A stretch of DNA of 64,000 nt from positions 1-64,000 of the forward strand of contig VWZS01006805.1 in NCBI GenBank assembly GCA_013397075.1, given 5' to 3'. Each line of letters begins with the position of its first letter. Within the stretch, counting starts at the first letter, position 1. The position numbers were made by a program, and so were the translations under genes. The DNA is from Rhabdornis inornatus. Taxonomy: Eukaryota > Chordata > Aves > Passeriformes > Rhabdornithidae. The notes under the pieces were generated by a model, which was not told where the DNA came from, did not search any database, and worked only from the letters and a program-made list of their open reading frames with translations. Positions 36,761 through 49,790 of the stretch are shown in pieces.

Positions 36761-39700
36761 ACTGTTATGTGCATGTTCCTGTTCAGACCATGCAGGATTC
36801 AAACCTCTGCCATCTGCAACTGTCTTGTCAATGTGCAAATCAAGAATGTGCTACACTCCTGGGGATGTAGCTTTCTTTTAGAACCCACACCACTCGAACA
36901 GCTTTCTACCAAACACTTCCAGGAACCTCATCCTTGCTAAAGGCCATGTAAACTTTTACAGACAGGTGTTCTGTATTGCTCTTTTACTTAATTATTCTAA
37001 ACACAAACAGGGGAAAAGCATCATTTGGTCACTTCAAAAATCCCCAAATGGTCAACCACTTTACTTATTTCATAATGTCTTCTTCAATACCAAAATTATT
37101 TGTGTGAGCAAGCATGTGAAAAGCTGGAAGAGAAGCTTTTTGGTTCTAATCACTGCAATGTCACTTTAACGGAGGGGAACAACTTTCATTGAAATCTCTC
37201 ATATCTTTGTAAGGAAATGGACTTAATCATATAAAAGGTCTTACATTTTTCAACTCTTTTAGCATATGCTCCCTATTACAGCGCTGGCATTTTGAGAACA
37301 CCAGATATTCAAGCTCTCAGTTTCACAAACAAGTACCTTGTCAGCTTGGAACTAGACATAGAGAGGAAGCTGCAAAACCAAAACCAAAACCACACTCTGC
37401 ACTATGATATTTTAAGACACAAAATCAGAAACCAACATTTCTTCATGAGGGGAATTTCTCCATGTTCAAAAGACACCAGGACTGACCACAGAAACACCTC
37501 TTACAGTAAAGCACAGGGCTATCTTCTACAGTTTTAACATACTTAGGCAAACATGAATTGTACCTTTCATGTAGATAATGAAAGCTGGTCTTTAATAAGT
37601 AAGACAAAAACTACACAAAAATTACGCAAAGTAGCAATTTTTTTGTAAACAGCTGTTAGGTAGGTATTTATGCAAAAATATCCCAAGCTAGGAGGCATCC
37701 CTCAGATGCATCAGCAGCTCTAAACATACAGCAAAGGGAGAGTTCTTGGCTGAAAAGGCTGGCATTTCAGAAAACAAGCTGACATTCCCTCAGCCTTGCC
37801 TCCCATAGAATGACTAAGCTAAACAAACAGTATCTGTGTGCTGTCAATGTGAAAAATCACTGCTGGTTTATACACCACGGCTCACCCAGAACGGTAACAT
37901 GAAACCAAAAGCCTAAACTTTTCCAATGTACTGCCTCAGACAGAACTTCCTGGCAATGATGGAAGATGTTCAGAAGAAAAGAGCAGCTGAAACAAAAGTT
38001 AATCTACTTCATAAAGTGCTTGTTGGTTTAGTTTTTTTCCCCCAATGATTGCTGTGTAGCAGAAACAGCCCTAAAAATCAACTGGTGATATATATCTGAG
38101 AGCTGTAACTTACACACAACAATGCCAGTTTGGGCAGGACCAGCCAAGAAAAACTTCTCTGGACTCCTCTGGCTTTAAAACCACTTTTCTCAGGAAGCAG
38201 CACAAAGTACAACCAACCAAGAAGCTCAATACAGAACACAAGGTGGCTGATCACATGAACCAATTTCATAGATAGGTACCACATACATATTGTGTAAGAT
38301 ACACGTGACCCTGTGTCTTGTACCTTTTGGTACCTTGAGTCAGGCCTAAGGAGGTTGTTTCCAAGCAGAAGAAAATATTAGACTGCCTTTGTGTTTCCAA
38401 TGACCAAGAAAACCTCTGCTGGGACTGGTGTAAGCAATGTCATTTGCTAACAAAAACCCACTACCAAATGACCTGGAGTTGCCACACAGCTGGGAAAATT
38501 AGTCTGTGAGCTGACAAACAAGAAATGTGAACACCAGACATCCACAGCAGTATGTGGTACATATTACATTCTAAAATAGTCATAGGATGTTTAAAACTCC
38601 CAATATACTTCAAATGCAAGTTCCAGCCCAGGATTTCTACATTTCCATCACAGATACTGTTATGAGGACAGTCTCTGGCTATGGAGCTCTCCAGGTGACT
38701 AACTGATTTTATGAACCAGTTATCTTCAGTGCTCTGACACAGCTCTTCAGATATATCTGGCTGCAAGATGTGATTGTTCCCTCCCTAATGTCACCCCCAG
38801 GTCTCCAGACCGTATTTTCTGCTTTCTGTCCTTTTAACCTTCTGCTGCCTGTGTTACATTAAGTCCAGACCATGACATGAAACTCCCTGTGGCAAGAGCT
38901 CTCATTGCATCTCTCAGGCACAGACCGTAATTTCTCTGCAGGACAGTGGCCAGTAAAAGTTATGACACCAATTACTGGGCAGTAATACTCACACAGCATT
39001 ATAAACCCCTGGCTTGTGAAAGTCTTAAAACTGCCTGCTACAGCAAATGACTTGCTTTATGTATTTTCCCATTAGCAACACAGGAAATGATTAAACAGAC
39101 CCCTTTTGGTGCCCTGCTTGCTTTCTGGCTGCAAGCATTTTCTTTCCAGTGGATGATGTGGCTTTTTGATTTGGTTTGGATGAAGTGCCAAAGGAAGGCA
39201 TCATTCACACAGCATAAGAGAATATTTGTTTCACACGTCTCATGCCAAAAGGAAACCGACTTCATTTTGGTCCTGCATCAGGACCAACTCTCCACTTGCC
39301 AACAGCAATGAACTGACAGTACTCTAGGATTGCTTTTCCCTACATGTTCATCTTCTGGAAAAGAAAAGTCTAAAACTAGTAAGAGCATTCACAGCAATCT
39401 CACGGAGTCTGCTGCCAAGGCATACAATGAGAAGACAGGCAAACCCAGTGATCTTCCCAGAAGTATTAAAATTATGTTTGACAATTTTCAACAGTCTGAA
39501 ATTATTTGCATTTAACAAGCAACTGTGCATCCCCCTAGCTCCAAGTGCTACCAGCTCTAACCTGTCTTCCTGTCCCTTCTAACATGCAGCTCTTCTAAAA
39601 ACATCCAAATATGAACTACCCTAATTGATATATAGTGCATCCCTTCCCTTTTTTCATATATAAGCACACAGATACACATCCACATATGTATCTGGACACA

Positions 39701-41524
39701 CACACTCCTAAATAGAAGAAGATATGAAGACAGGTACCAGCACTTACTCAAGTTCAGGAGGATGTATTGTCCCACAACAGCTGTTTGTTTCCAAGGCAGC
39801 TGGACTTGTGACTATCAGCTTTAGTGAACCAGACCTCCGGCTCACATCATCTGGCATGGCTCACAGTGCCTAGCTCCAGCAGAACTGCCCTCCATCAACA
39901 CCAGCTGAGCAGTTTTAAGCACCTTACAGAAGCTTACTGAGATAAATGTCAAATATTTTTCAGCTGCGGTTTGGTCTGTTTCTTATATCTCCCACTCAAT
40001 TCCTCATTCCACAGGAATTAGGCTGAATTCAAGTATCCATGGACCTGAGCTACCTACAGACATTCCAAGAGGCGGCTTACATTCCAGATGAGCAAAACTG
40101 ACAAAGAAAAACCTGATTTGCTGAGTATTTGCACTTATTTTATGACAGGTTTTGTCCATTAAAACCAGGAACACGGAGCAAAGTAAGTGTATTTGAAGAG
40201 CTGCTTTCACAACAGCCCCACCAATTACATGGATACAAATTATTTATGCCCTTGTCCTGAAAGACTGATGGATAGCCTCAACACAGGACACCTGCTCCTC
40301 GAAAGGAGCACAAATATACACAAGCACTGCTCAACAAATGCAAAGATGCTCAAAGTAGGACTCCCAAATTTGCAACAAAATGTCAAGCACATCATCTCCA
40401 CTCATTCCTCAGAAGCCAAAGTAATGCTGCAAGCACCAAGAGACAGCTGCCTATGAGGCTGCAACCAGAAATACTTTCTGCTAAAGCTCGAAATGTACTG
40501 TTTATATTTATCTTTGACTGAAATTCATCTTCCGTCCCAAAGCTCACACTGTATTTCAATGTATGCAGAAGATGTTTGTCTCAGCTAAGATCACATCCAC
40601 ACAAATTTTGAGACAAGCTATTTACATAAAAGGAAGGCCTTTTAGTATTCTCCTGGTTACAACTATTTGGAAAGACCAAAAAGACTTTGGTAGTCAAATT
40701 TGAATTAATTTCCTAAAAGTGGTTCAATGTCAGACAGCTGCACTTCTTCGGAGGTCTCCTCCTTTTTGTGAAAGTGATTAAAGATTTAATATCTCTGCTT
40801 TTGCCAGTTGTAGTTCCATCTAATGCAGACCATTGGGACTAGTTTAAACATATTTGGTTTTTTTTTTTTTATTAACGTGTTATTTATAAAACTGTACTTA
40901 GCATTGCATCAACATTTCAATGCTAAGGACTCATTTTCTGGAATCTGGAATGTGTTTTACCTGGTGTAAATACCATTCTTTCTTGCCTGAAACATAGCAA
41001 AGAAATTTCTAGTGACAAAAATACAGTTTGTGTTCTGCTTGCTTTTGCTCAGAAGAGAAACTAATTTTTTGCTTCTGATTTGCTCAGTTCATTTTCACAT
41101 ATTTATTTTTGTTACCACAACAAGGACATGTTTTGACAGGAGAACTTTGTCTTCTATTTTCCTTGTGTACCACAGTAGGGACCATATTCAACAAGCTATT
41201 TACATTCTTTATTTACCACTGGTTTCATTAGAATAGGTCTGTGTTTTATTGGCTTTCCCATTTCACCAAGAATTAAGAACTGAAATAGTCTATTGCATCT
41301 GGCCTGAACTATGTGCTCCATTACCCTTTCTTAAATCACAGCCAGAAAATTCTTCTCCCAGCTCTTAATTGTTCTCCTCTCCTATTCCCAGTTAGCAAAT
41401 TTAACTCTGAACTCAGTATGATTGTCTCTGTGAAGAGAAGGAGGGATCGATCTACATTAACCATGTTTTACAAGCACATTTGGAGATTCTTCTCCTGGGA
41501 TCTGCCAGCGTAAGACAAAGAGTT
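36761..41524. other. Non-coding sequence, no gene seen
   Basis: Only short simple repeats are seen, such as a T13 run ending at 40870 and a CA/TA-rich patch at 39654-39705. Open frames are short, with no family signature. Confidence 0.45.
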
Positions 41525-42010
41525 AATTTGAAACACATTATCTCATTATTCATGGCAGAGGAATGGGAATTACTGGCAAGATGCCAAGCCACTCCCTATT
41601 TCATGTCTGGATTGACAAACAGGCAGCTGTTTTAAGTTTAGGCTGGCCTTTCCATGGAGGGTTTTAGTTTGTTTTTTTTAAAAAAGAGGTATTCTGTGAG
41701 TGAAACTCCTTGGCTGGTATGCAAAAGTGGCTTCCAACAAGCAAAGTAATACAAACAATACATTAAAATGTGACTGGCAGATTATCAGTCTAATAGAGGG
41801 GTAGCATAGGTGTCAGACAAAAGCCATGTCTGTGACATGAAGAACGCTGCTGATAGAAGCAATAAGGGAATAATTTAGAGACAATTACTGTCCTCGAGGT
41901 CACGATTTGTGCTGCTGTCAGGCCACAGAGTCCGGCTCATCTGCCAACACTGTCCCAAAAAGACAGCAGTGAGACAATTTGTCCTGATTTAAGAGGTGAG
42001 ATGATGCCTG
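41525..42010. other. Candidate conserved non-coding element
   Basis: This repeat-free block has an unusual texture: tctcattattcatgg, gggaataatttagagacaattactg, and a central stretch with sparse CpGs (ctcgaggtcacgattt, gtccggctc). Clustering of AATT and ATTA cores with a GAGGTCA half-site resembles developmental enhancers. It has no open frame of note. This is composition-based inference only. Confidence 0.25.
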
Positions 42011-45000
42011 GTTTATTACACTACAAATTCTTAGCATGGAGCCCTGAAACCACCCTCCACCACCAGAATGAATAGGCAGCAAATTATAGGTGTTGCTACT
42101 GACTTCCCCCTCAAAGAGACACCACTGTCTGGGTAAGACCCACAGAAGAGAGAATCCTTGTCAAGACCAAGCCAAGGAAAGGAGCCCTACAACCTGAGGT
42201 ACAGGACATGTGGGAAGTCTGCAGGAGAGCTGCTCTGTGTCAAGAAACTCCACATCACAGCAAGCCCAGGCTTGACAATTCTTTGTTGAGATGCTTGGCC
42301 ACAACTCTGCCTTCTGAAGTAACAAGAACTTGGAGGATCAGGCTAAGCATCCTATTCCAGATGAGCAAAATTGTTCAGAGCTCTGTGCTACAAATACAGC
42401 TCCTGCTTCCTCTACAAGTTCTTCCTAAAGAAAAGTTTTTCCTACCTTGAAGCACCACCAGCATACCGAGGACAAAGGATGCATGTGTCAGCGGTGCTTT
42501 CGAAACAGATACCACAGCACTAAGAAAGAGAAACCTGCCCAGAATATGTAGCTGGTTTTCTGTGTTCCTGCTGGAGAAGTCACAAGACAAGAGGGGGAGC
42601 ATCCCAGAAGCTTAGAAATTATGCAGTCTCATACACTAAGGCATTTTCCTTGCTCAGAGGGACCAGAATAACTATGAGGCTGTATTTGTTCTTCATCATG
42701 ACTCCCCCATGATTGCCAAGACTCCTGCATGCTCACAGAACTGCTGAATACTCATGAGTCAAACCATGAAACTTATGAGGCCAACCTGAAAAAAAGTGAC
42801 CAAACAAAAAACAAAACACCACACCATGAGATTTTAAAATATAATTTTTCTGTTATTTTATTTCCTTCATGGTTCTCACATATGAGATGTGATATATGCA
42901 AGATGTTTCAGCATTTTCAGATCACATTTCTGGCCAATCCCCTGGTTCCCAGAACTGGATCCTAAAGGAAAATATCATCTACCCCAGGTCTAATATGACA
43001 GAGAAAGGAAAGCAACAACTCAGCAAGACAAACACCCAAGAGCATAAGGTTGGTTCGGGGTCTGTTTAAATCAGCTGGAATTGTACTGCAGATTGCAAGA
43101 GAAGCCTTCAGGTCTTGTGCTCCCAAAAACCCAAGAGAGGGAAAGCCTGAGCAGATACCACTTGGGTTTTTCTTAAGCTGCTTTTTTCTGTTTTGACAAG
43201 GACTGGAGAAAAGCCAATCAGCTTTACAGTGGTATATCTGTGAACGTCACACTAACAGAGGAACTGTGCCCCTGTCTTAAACAGTAGCCCTGATTGTGCC
43301 CTGTCTTTGAAGAATTTCCTTGGAGCAGCTTAAGAAGTATTTTTAGGCTGAGATACTGGATTTTTTTACTGCAGCTACCAATGCATGTTATCTTCTGCTG
43401 TTTCTGTTATGGGTCCATTACCTCCAGGAAAATACCAGGCAGGCAGCAGCACCTCTTATAACTGCAGCATCAAGACTGCCCAGAGCTCATCCATCAATGC
43501 CCAGAATATACAGCTCAGTAAAACACTCAGGAAGATGACTGGAGTGTGTAAGAGAAGACATAAATCACTAGTTTAAACAGCCCAGGGGAATTCAAAGGGT
43601 CAAAGGTGTTTCATTTTTGCCCACATCCTCATTTAATAGTATTTTGAAGGGCTCATTTCAGAACCATCTACGTTGCCATTCCAAACTATATGCAGGATGA
43701 TTTGCAACAATGATTGAACTTACATGAAGGAGAGGCTGGGGTAGATTTTTACCTCTAAATGTTGAATGCCAAAACAGCTAGCATGGGCTGAAAGGCTGGT
43801 GAGTAAATGCCTGTGGTTCAGACAGCAAGATTTAGGAGCATACTTTAAAAAATTGGCTTTATATACTCTTTATATGGGAATATACTCACCTTGGTCCCCT
43901 CTTTCTGAACCAACAATCACCTCCTGCAGACAATGGCTCAGAAGCACCTGCCAGTCACTGATCTGAACTACCTGCCTACCCAAGTGACTGCAGAGATTGT
44001 CAGAATGGGCCTGATGCACCCTCCCCAGCTTTCAGCCATCCACAGAGCCCCTATCTAAAGCATCCCAAGGTGGGAATGCAAGCCCTGGACACAGGCTTTG
44101 GCACTGGGATGCAGGCATCCTCATCCAAAGCAAAGCCTCAACAGTGAGCTGCTCCCAAGAAGGATAATGTTTGCTTATCATTGGGAGGCAAGACAGCTCT
44201 GACCTCTTGTGTCATCACAGACAGACAATGTGCTGATCCAGGAAGTCTAATCTTCCCAAAATAAAGAGACGGTTTTGTAGGACCTGTTTTAATGTGCACA
44301 GGCACCAGCTGAGAAAAAGTTAAACAGAGAAGCAACTGGGCCTCGCATCATCTGGGTGTGATATGAACCAACACCCCAAGTATTGATGTTATTTGGCATC
44401 TCTCCACAGCAGATAGGATGGATGGATGTACAACAGACAGTTGTATTTCTTTGCCTACGAGTAACAGCTCTGCCACACATCCTCCAGTGCAATGCACCAA
44501 TGTCTCCTTCTTTAGATATGGTAAGACAGATCCCACAGGCACCTGAGCTTACAGACATACAGAAGCACTTATGGATTTCAATAATTAGTTTTAAATAAAC
44601 CAGAAATTTGAAAGAGAAACAGACCTCACACTTCTCTGAATACAGCTAACAGCCTTTCCTAGTATTTAAGAACCAGTTATATGCCTGACTTGGAGGAAAA
44701 AAAGAGGGGGTCATTTTTGTTTTAACAGTGATGAAAAGCATCTAGCAACTTGGATGTCCCAGAGGAGAGAATGCAAGAGATTCCACTTTCAAAGAGCTCA
44801 GCAGCCACATTTTGCAAGCCAGGATCTTCTCCATCATTTTCAAGTGGCCTATCAAAGACATAACCTGAAATCAGGACCGACATTTGAAAAACTTTGATCA
44901 CTCCACATCTGTGAAATCTTTTCAGCTCGTGCCCTGAAATCAATTTACATGTCAGATTTCCTAGGAGAATATACTCGATGCAAGAAAGCCATATATCTGG

Positions 45001-46031
45001 AGGTGGATTACAAGGCAGTATTCCTGATATAGCTGTAATCAAACTGAAAACAAGAAGAGGGAACGTTGAAGGCTTTGGACTGAGACTAACAATCATGACT
45101 GCATTTAAACCTGATGAAAAGGAGATGAGGAAATGGGGAAAATAAATCTTGAGACCAGTAGTTCGAAACAAAATGTCCTCAGCTGAAAATAAAATGTCAT
45201 TGTCAGAAATGTCTAAGGATAGTTTTGTTTCATTTAACAGAAGAACACAGTATGCAAAAATGACTCTGAATTAAAAACTAAAATAATTAAGGTAATTGAG
45301 GATATAGGTTAATACTATATATTCAATAAATATGTTGGAATAGTAATTATATTATTAATATTCTTTTATTAAGAATAACAATGTAAGAAAAACATGAAAG
45401 AATGTCTAAACTTGAGGGGAAAAAAAAGCCTCAAATCACTACCACATAAATGCTAGCACAAAAGGATCTAGAGAAGCATGTCCCTAGGAAGTATTCACTG
45501 CAGTGTTTTAAAATTACATAGACTCAATTTATACTGCCTTTCTAGGACAGCAGTTCAGTGATGCCAACCCTACAGAGACTTACACCAGCGGTTTGTGAGA
45601 CAGAACTACTTGCTTCAATCAGGATGTAAAACTGACAGCAGCCATGGCCTTCGGCATGTGAAGAGTTCTGGGATATCATTATTGCTACACACATAGTTTG
45701 GGGCTCCTATTATTCAGTGTATTCTGTCATGAGGTATAAAACACTGCATCAACCAGGAAACCTGGAGAAAATTTAAATTAGCTTTGATTTTCTTTCTGTT
45801 CATATGCCCAAGTCAGAACACCTACCCTTCTTCCTAGTACCTCCTGCCAAGTTTTAAAAACACAAGCACGTAACAAAAAAAGGCACTCTAGTAACCTCTG
45901 CTGCACTAATCAACATCAAAGCTAGTAACTCTCAGCTAATACCACACTTATGTATGTTGGTGTTGGCCTGATAATTATAATGTGATGATCTTCAAAAGCA
46001 AAGGGGACTTCAGGAAATTTATCAGGCATTG
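42011..46031. other. Non-coding sequence, no gene seen
   Basis: No transposon or exon was recognised. It becomes strongly AT-rich from about 45200 to 45420, with attaagaataac-type motifs and little other structure. The minus frame at 44722-45171 (149 codons) has no recognisable domain. Confidence 0.45.
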
Positions 46032-46093
46032 CCTTTTCATATAATTTTATGATATTATATAATAATATAATATCATAAAATTATATGAAAAGG
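46032..46093. repeat. Perfect inverted repeat, 29-bp arms, 4-nt loop
   Basis: Left arm 46032-46060 and right arm 46065-46093 are exact reverse complements, checked base by base, around the loop aata at 46061-46064. Each arm is AT-rich (ends ccttttcatataa and its complement). Transcribed in either direction this would fold into a long hairpin with no mismatches. It lacks a recognisable transposon terminal motif or target duplication, though a short non-autonomous DNA transposon or a replication-slippage palindrome is possible. Confidence 0.95.
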
Positions 46094-48879
46094 GAAATAT
46101 TTTATTATATGATAAGAGAAAATCATGCAAGGATCTGGCACAGCTCAATCTTGAAGTATGGAAAAATAAAAGGGAGTTTTGTCAGTGGCTTCAGCAGCTG
46201 TGAGAACAAGGTGCAGGTGAACTCAATCTGCAAAGGCAGACTGGGCAGTAAAGATGACACTGCACCTAAGCCCAGAATGTGATGGTAAATACCCAGATAT
46301 CCACATCCAACTCCATAGCTGCATACGTAAACAAAACCAGCCTGGTTTTACAGGGTCTGAGCAGCCACAGGTTTCATCAACTCCAACAGCAATTGCAACA
46401 GTCCTCACTTCTGAAAGCCAACAGCTTTCACACAAGTGTCTAAAGGACATCTCAGCTCAGGCACTGAGCATCTGAATTTCCTTTTTCCTATTGAAAAGTT
46501 CAGAGACTGGAGTTATATAATAATAAATACATTCATAAAATAATAATGTGTCTCAATTGTACTATTTACCTTGTTGTGAAAACTTGCCTTTCCATTTTCC
46601 ATTTAAAGGATTTAAAGGGTTTCAGTGTATTTTCCCATGTGAAACATGAACATGAGTCACATCAGTTTTTATTTAAGAAAATACAGGCTTCTAGCTCTCA
46701 TAATAACAAAAACATGAGAAGTGAACATTTATCAAAAAGCCCAACAACAAGCTAGGAGAGCTGATTGACAAAACAGCTCAAGTGCTGAGGAAGCCTCGAG
46801 CACGTTTTTCCCACTAGTGCTGGAAATTCAATATGTATTCTGCTTGAACCTGTAAAAAATACCAACCAAAATGGTGTAGCTTGAAGTAAGAACAGAGGCA
46901 AAAAAATTGCAATGTGTGCTGAAATGCCATTTACCTGCCTGCTAACTGCCCAATTTGGGGACCAATTCAACGACTCCATGTTACAACAGTTGAGATGAAA
47001 AGATATTTAGTTCCTTACAGCATTCATTGGTTTCAGCTACTTCTAGAAATTGAGAGAACTAGGTTAGCATTTCCATTTCTGCACACCTCCAAGGGACGAA
47101 AACAAGCTGATAATTGTAACAGCACAGAGAAATCTATGCAAAAAGCAATAAACTGTCCTCACAGTGCCAATGTAAACTCTGCACAAAGTTCAAGCCCATC
47201 ATGACCAAAAGACAGATAGACGGTCTTATCAGATGGAACTGGGTAAACACAGGAAAGAAGTAAGTCATACCTAAAGGAGCTGACTTGAATGAGGAAATAG
47301 CAGCACTAAATTTTTCTTTAGCTGTGACTGCCCAGATTTAGAGCAATGAAGAGACACTTATGAACATTTTAAGTTTTATACAAAGTATTTTTGTCTTGCC
47401 AGAATAAAACTACGGGGTATAATTTTCTTGTTTACAGCAGCAACTGCTTTCCACTGATCTGTGTAAAGAGACAGAAATGTAGTTTTCCAAATCTGAAGAT
47501 CTTTTTGCCTTGCCAGAACAACAAAAACATTACCAGTGTGAGATGTTTGTCTAGGTGTTTTTTCTCCTTTTTAAAGAGAATGTATGTTAAAATAAAATGT
47601 GCAAATAGGGGAATGACATAGTTAATCTCTTGATATTCTTTATAGCAGGAATTAATCTGGAAGCTGTTTCAAGTAACTAACAAAACCCATACCCATTAAA
47701 ACCTACATAGATCTCATTGCAAGAGAAACACAAGCAGAAACTAGAGAGGTTCTCACAGTGGAGCCTTTTCAGAGTCTATCTGAAATTTCAATGATCATAG
47801 GAGGACTTCTGGTACAAATAGGAAAAAAAGACTGATTACAAATCGGGATTAGATGGTGTTCACTTCCAAATTTAAGGACACCTAGTGGAGATAGCCTGGT
47901 TACTGAAAAGTTAAAAATATGCAGCCTTTAGAAAATCTTTTGCAAGGATACGGTGAGCCACAGGTCTCTATGACTAATGCTTGTATCTGGCAACTTTGTG
48001 AAGCCTTTAATAAAGGACAACAAATACCCGGATAAATACAAGCTCCTTGCAGAGTCAATACAGCTGCTGTAAGGGGAGCCCTGCCTTTCCAGTCTCCTGG
48101 AGTTCAAACGAAATGTCAGCAGCCAGGTGAATAAAAGTGATTTATCTCACATAATCCAGACTTCAAGAAGAGTTGTGATAAAGATCTTTATCTTAAGTTC
48201 TCGAAAGCTAAAAGCTTCAGGATAAGAAGAAATATTTCTGAATAGAAAAAGAATAATTTCAAAATTAAGAAACAGAACTAAGGGTTCAGCTTCCAGTGAA
48301 AGGAGGTCATCAGTGAAGTTCATTAGGAACCCACACTGAAGTAGGGAAGACAGCATTATAAATCCACAGCTAATTCACACATGGAATTCTACATGAGTCC
48401 CTGGTCCTCTCACCTCAGACAAGATAAATTACAGCTGGAATATGCCCATGGAAAGGCAGCAAGAATAATTAAGTCAGTCTAAGGAATGACTTAATAGTCT
48501 GGGACCCACTAGTCTGGAAAACAGCTGACTTAAGGGGAAAAGGTCTGTAAAAGGACAATTGGATCAGTGTGGATAGTGACTGATTACTTGGTGTCTTCTC
48601 CAAAGCAGGACTTTGAATCTACTAAATGAACTAACAGCACCTCTGCTCTTCGCTCAAGCAGGGTCACCACGCGAAAGGACACCAAGTTCAAGGAGTTGAC
48701 ATCAGCTCAGGAGGAGACTGAATCAGAAAACTGAGTTTTCTTGCAAAGCAGAATGCAGTATACAAAAACTGGTGCCTGGGTTTCAGTCAAAGGCTTCAAA
48801 TTTTATCATCTTGCAGCTGGGCAGGTGAAGCTGTTACGGGGTTACTGCAATATACAGACATGCCAATAATGTCTCCTGC
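46094..48879. other. Non-coding sequence, no gene seen
   Basis: The DNA is unique-looking, with short AT-rich patches (for example ataataataaatac near 46517). Nothing in it matches a gene or repeat that I know. Confidence 0.45.
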
Positions 48880-49790
48880 AGCAAAGTAAAAAGCTACACT
48901 GAAGCTTCTGCATTCATTTTTACCTTCAATTTAAATCTCTTCCTTGCATCTATGAATACAGAATCAGAATGTACACAGAATCCAACTGGAAATCTTTCTA
49001 TAGCATTGCATTAGGGAACCACCTGATGTTCACCCTGCAGTCACTACCTGTAAGATGAGCAAACAGCTCAACAGAACAGCAGATGTTACAGAATTATTGC
49101 TCATCTCCTGGTTTATCACATTTTCACTACGAGGAAATCACAGCTTTGTCCAGTGTGGTTTGGAAGCTGAAGCAGGCGCTTGCCATAAATGCTGGTCGCA
49201 TTTCTTCATTACAGGCTCCTTGCTGGGCTGGAAGCAGAAAGCTCATTAAATGTGACTTGTAGGTCTAATAGTTAACTTACAGAACAATGAGAGAAGCCTA
49301 CATTACCTCGGTCCAGAAGGTGGCTGCACTTAATTGCTTCTTTCAAAGACCTGTTCCTTTGTGAAGAATGGTGGAGAATTGCTGATCATTATTACCAATT
49401 TGCTGGGACACTTAAAACATCAATCTCCTTACAGAGAAAGCATTTGCTGAAATTATCACCATTTACACCGCCTGATAGGCTTTTGCTCCTCTTTGCAATT
49501 TGGAAGCAGGCCACTCCATTAACAAATTCTCAGACACTTTTAAGCAGGAAGGCATTAGTATGTCCCTGCTAGTAATAACAGTGCCATGGAAGAAGTACCA
49601 GTGAGCCTGCTGAAAAGCAATTACAGAAGTATCTATAGTCTTTGTGCAAAATTAAATTGCAGCCATGGAAATTAAAATCAGCACTGGTTTGTTGGTTAAT
49701 GAATGGCTGAGGTCTTACAGAGTAGTTCTGATTTTAATGAATTGAGCATAGAAATGCCAGTCAAGTAGATATTTAACCCTAAAATAGAAA
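48880..49790. other. Candidate cluster of conserved non-coding elements
   Basis: About 900 bp without repeats contain many evenly spread motifs such as cttaattgc, gatcattattacc, aattatcacc, ccattaac, gcaattac, aaattaaattgc and gttaatgaatgg. The strongest part is about 49260-49760. The sequence texture (balanced, repeat-free, rich in ATTA/TAAT cores and CAATTTG-type words) is the most enhancer-like in the window. There are no splice-flanked open frames. Comparative alignment is needed to confirm. Confidence 0.3.

Noticed and set aside
44722..45171. 149-codon minus open frame
   Set aside because: No domain, no splice context, no compositional shift from its surroundings.
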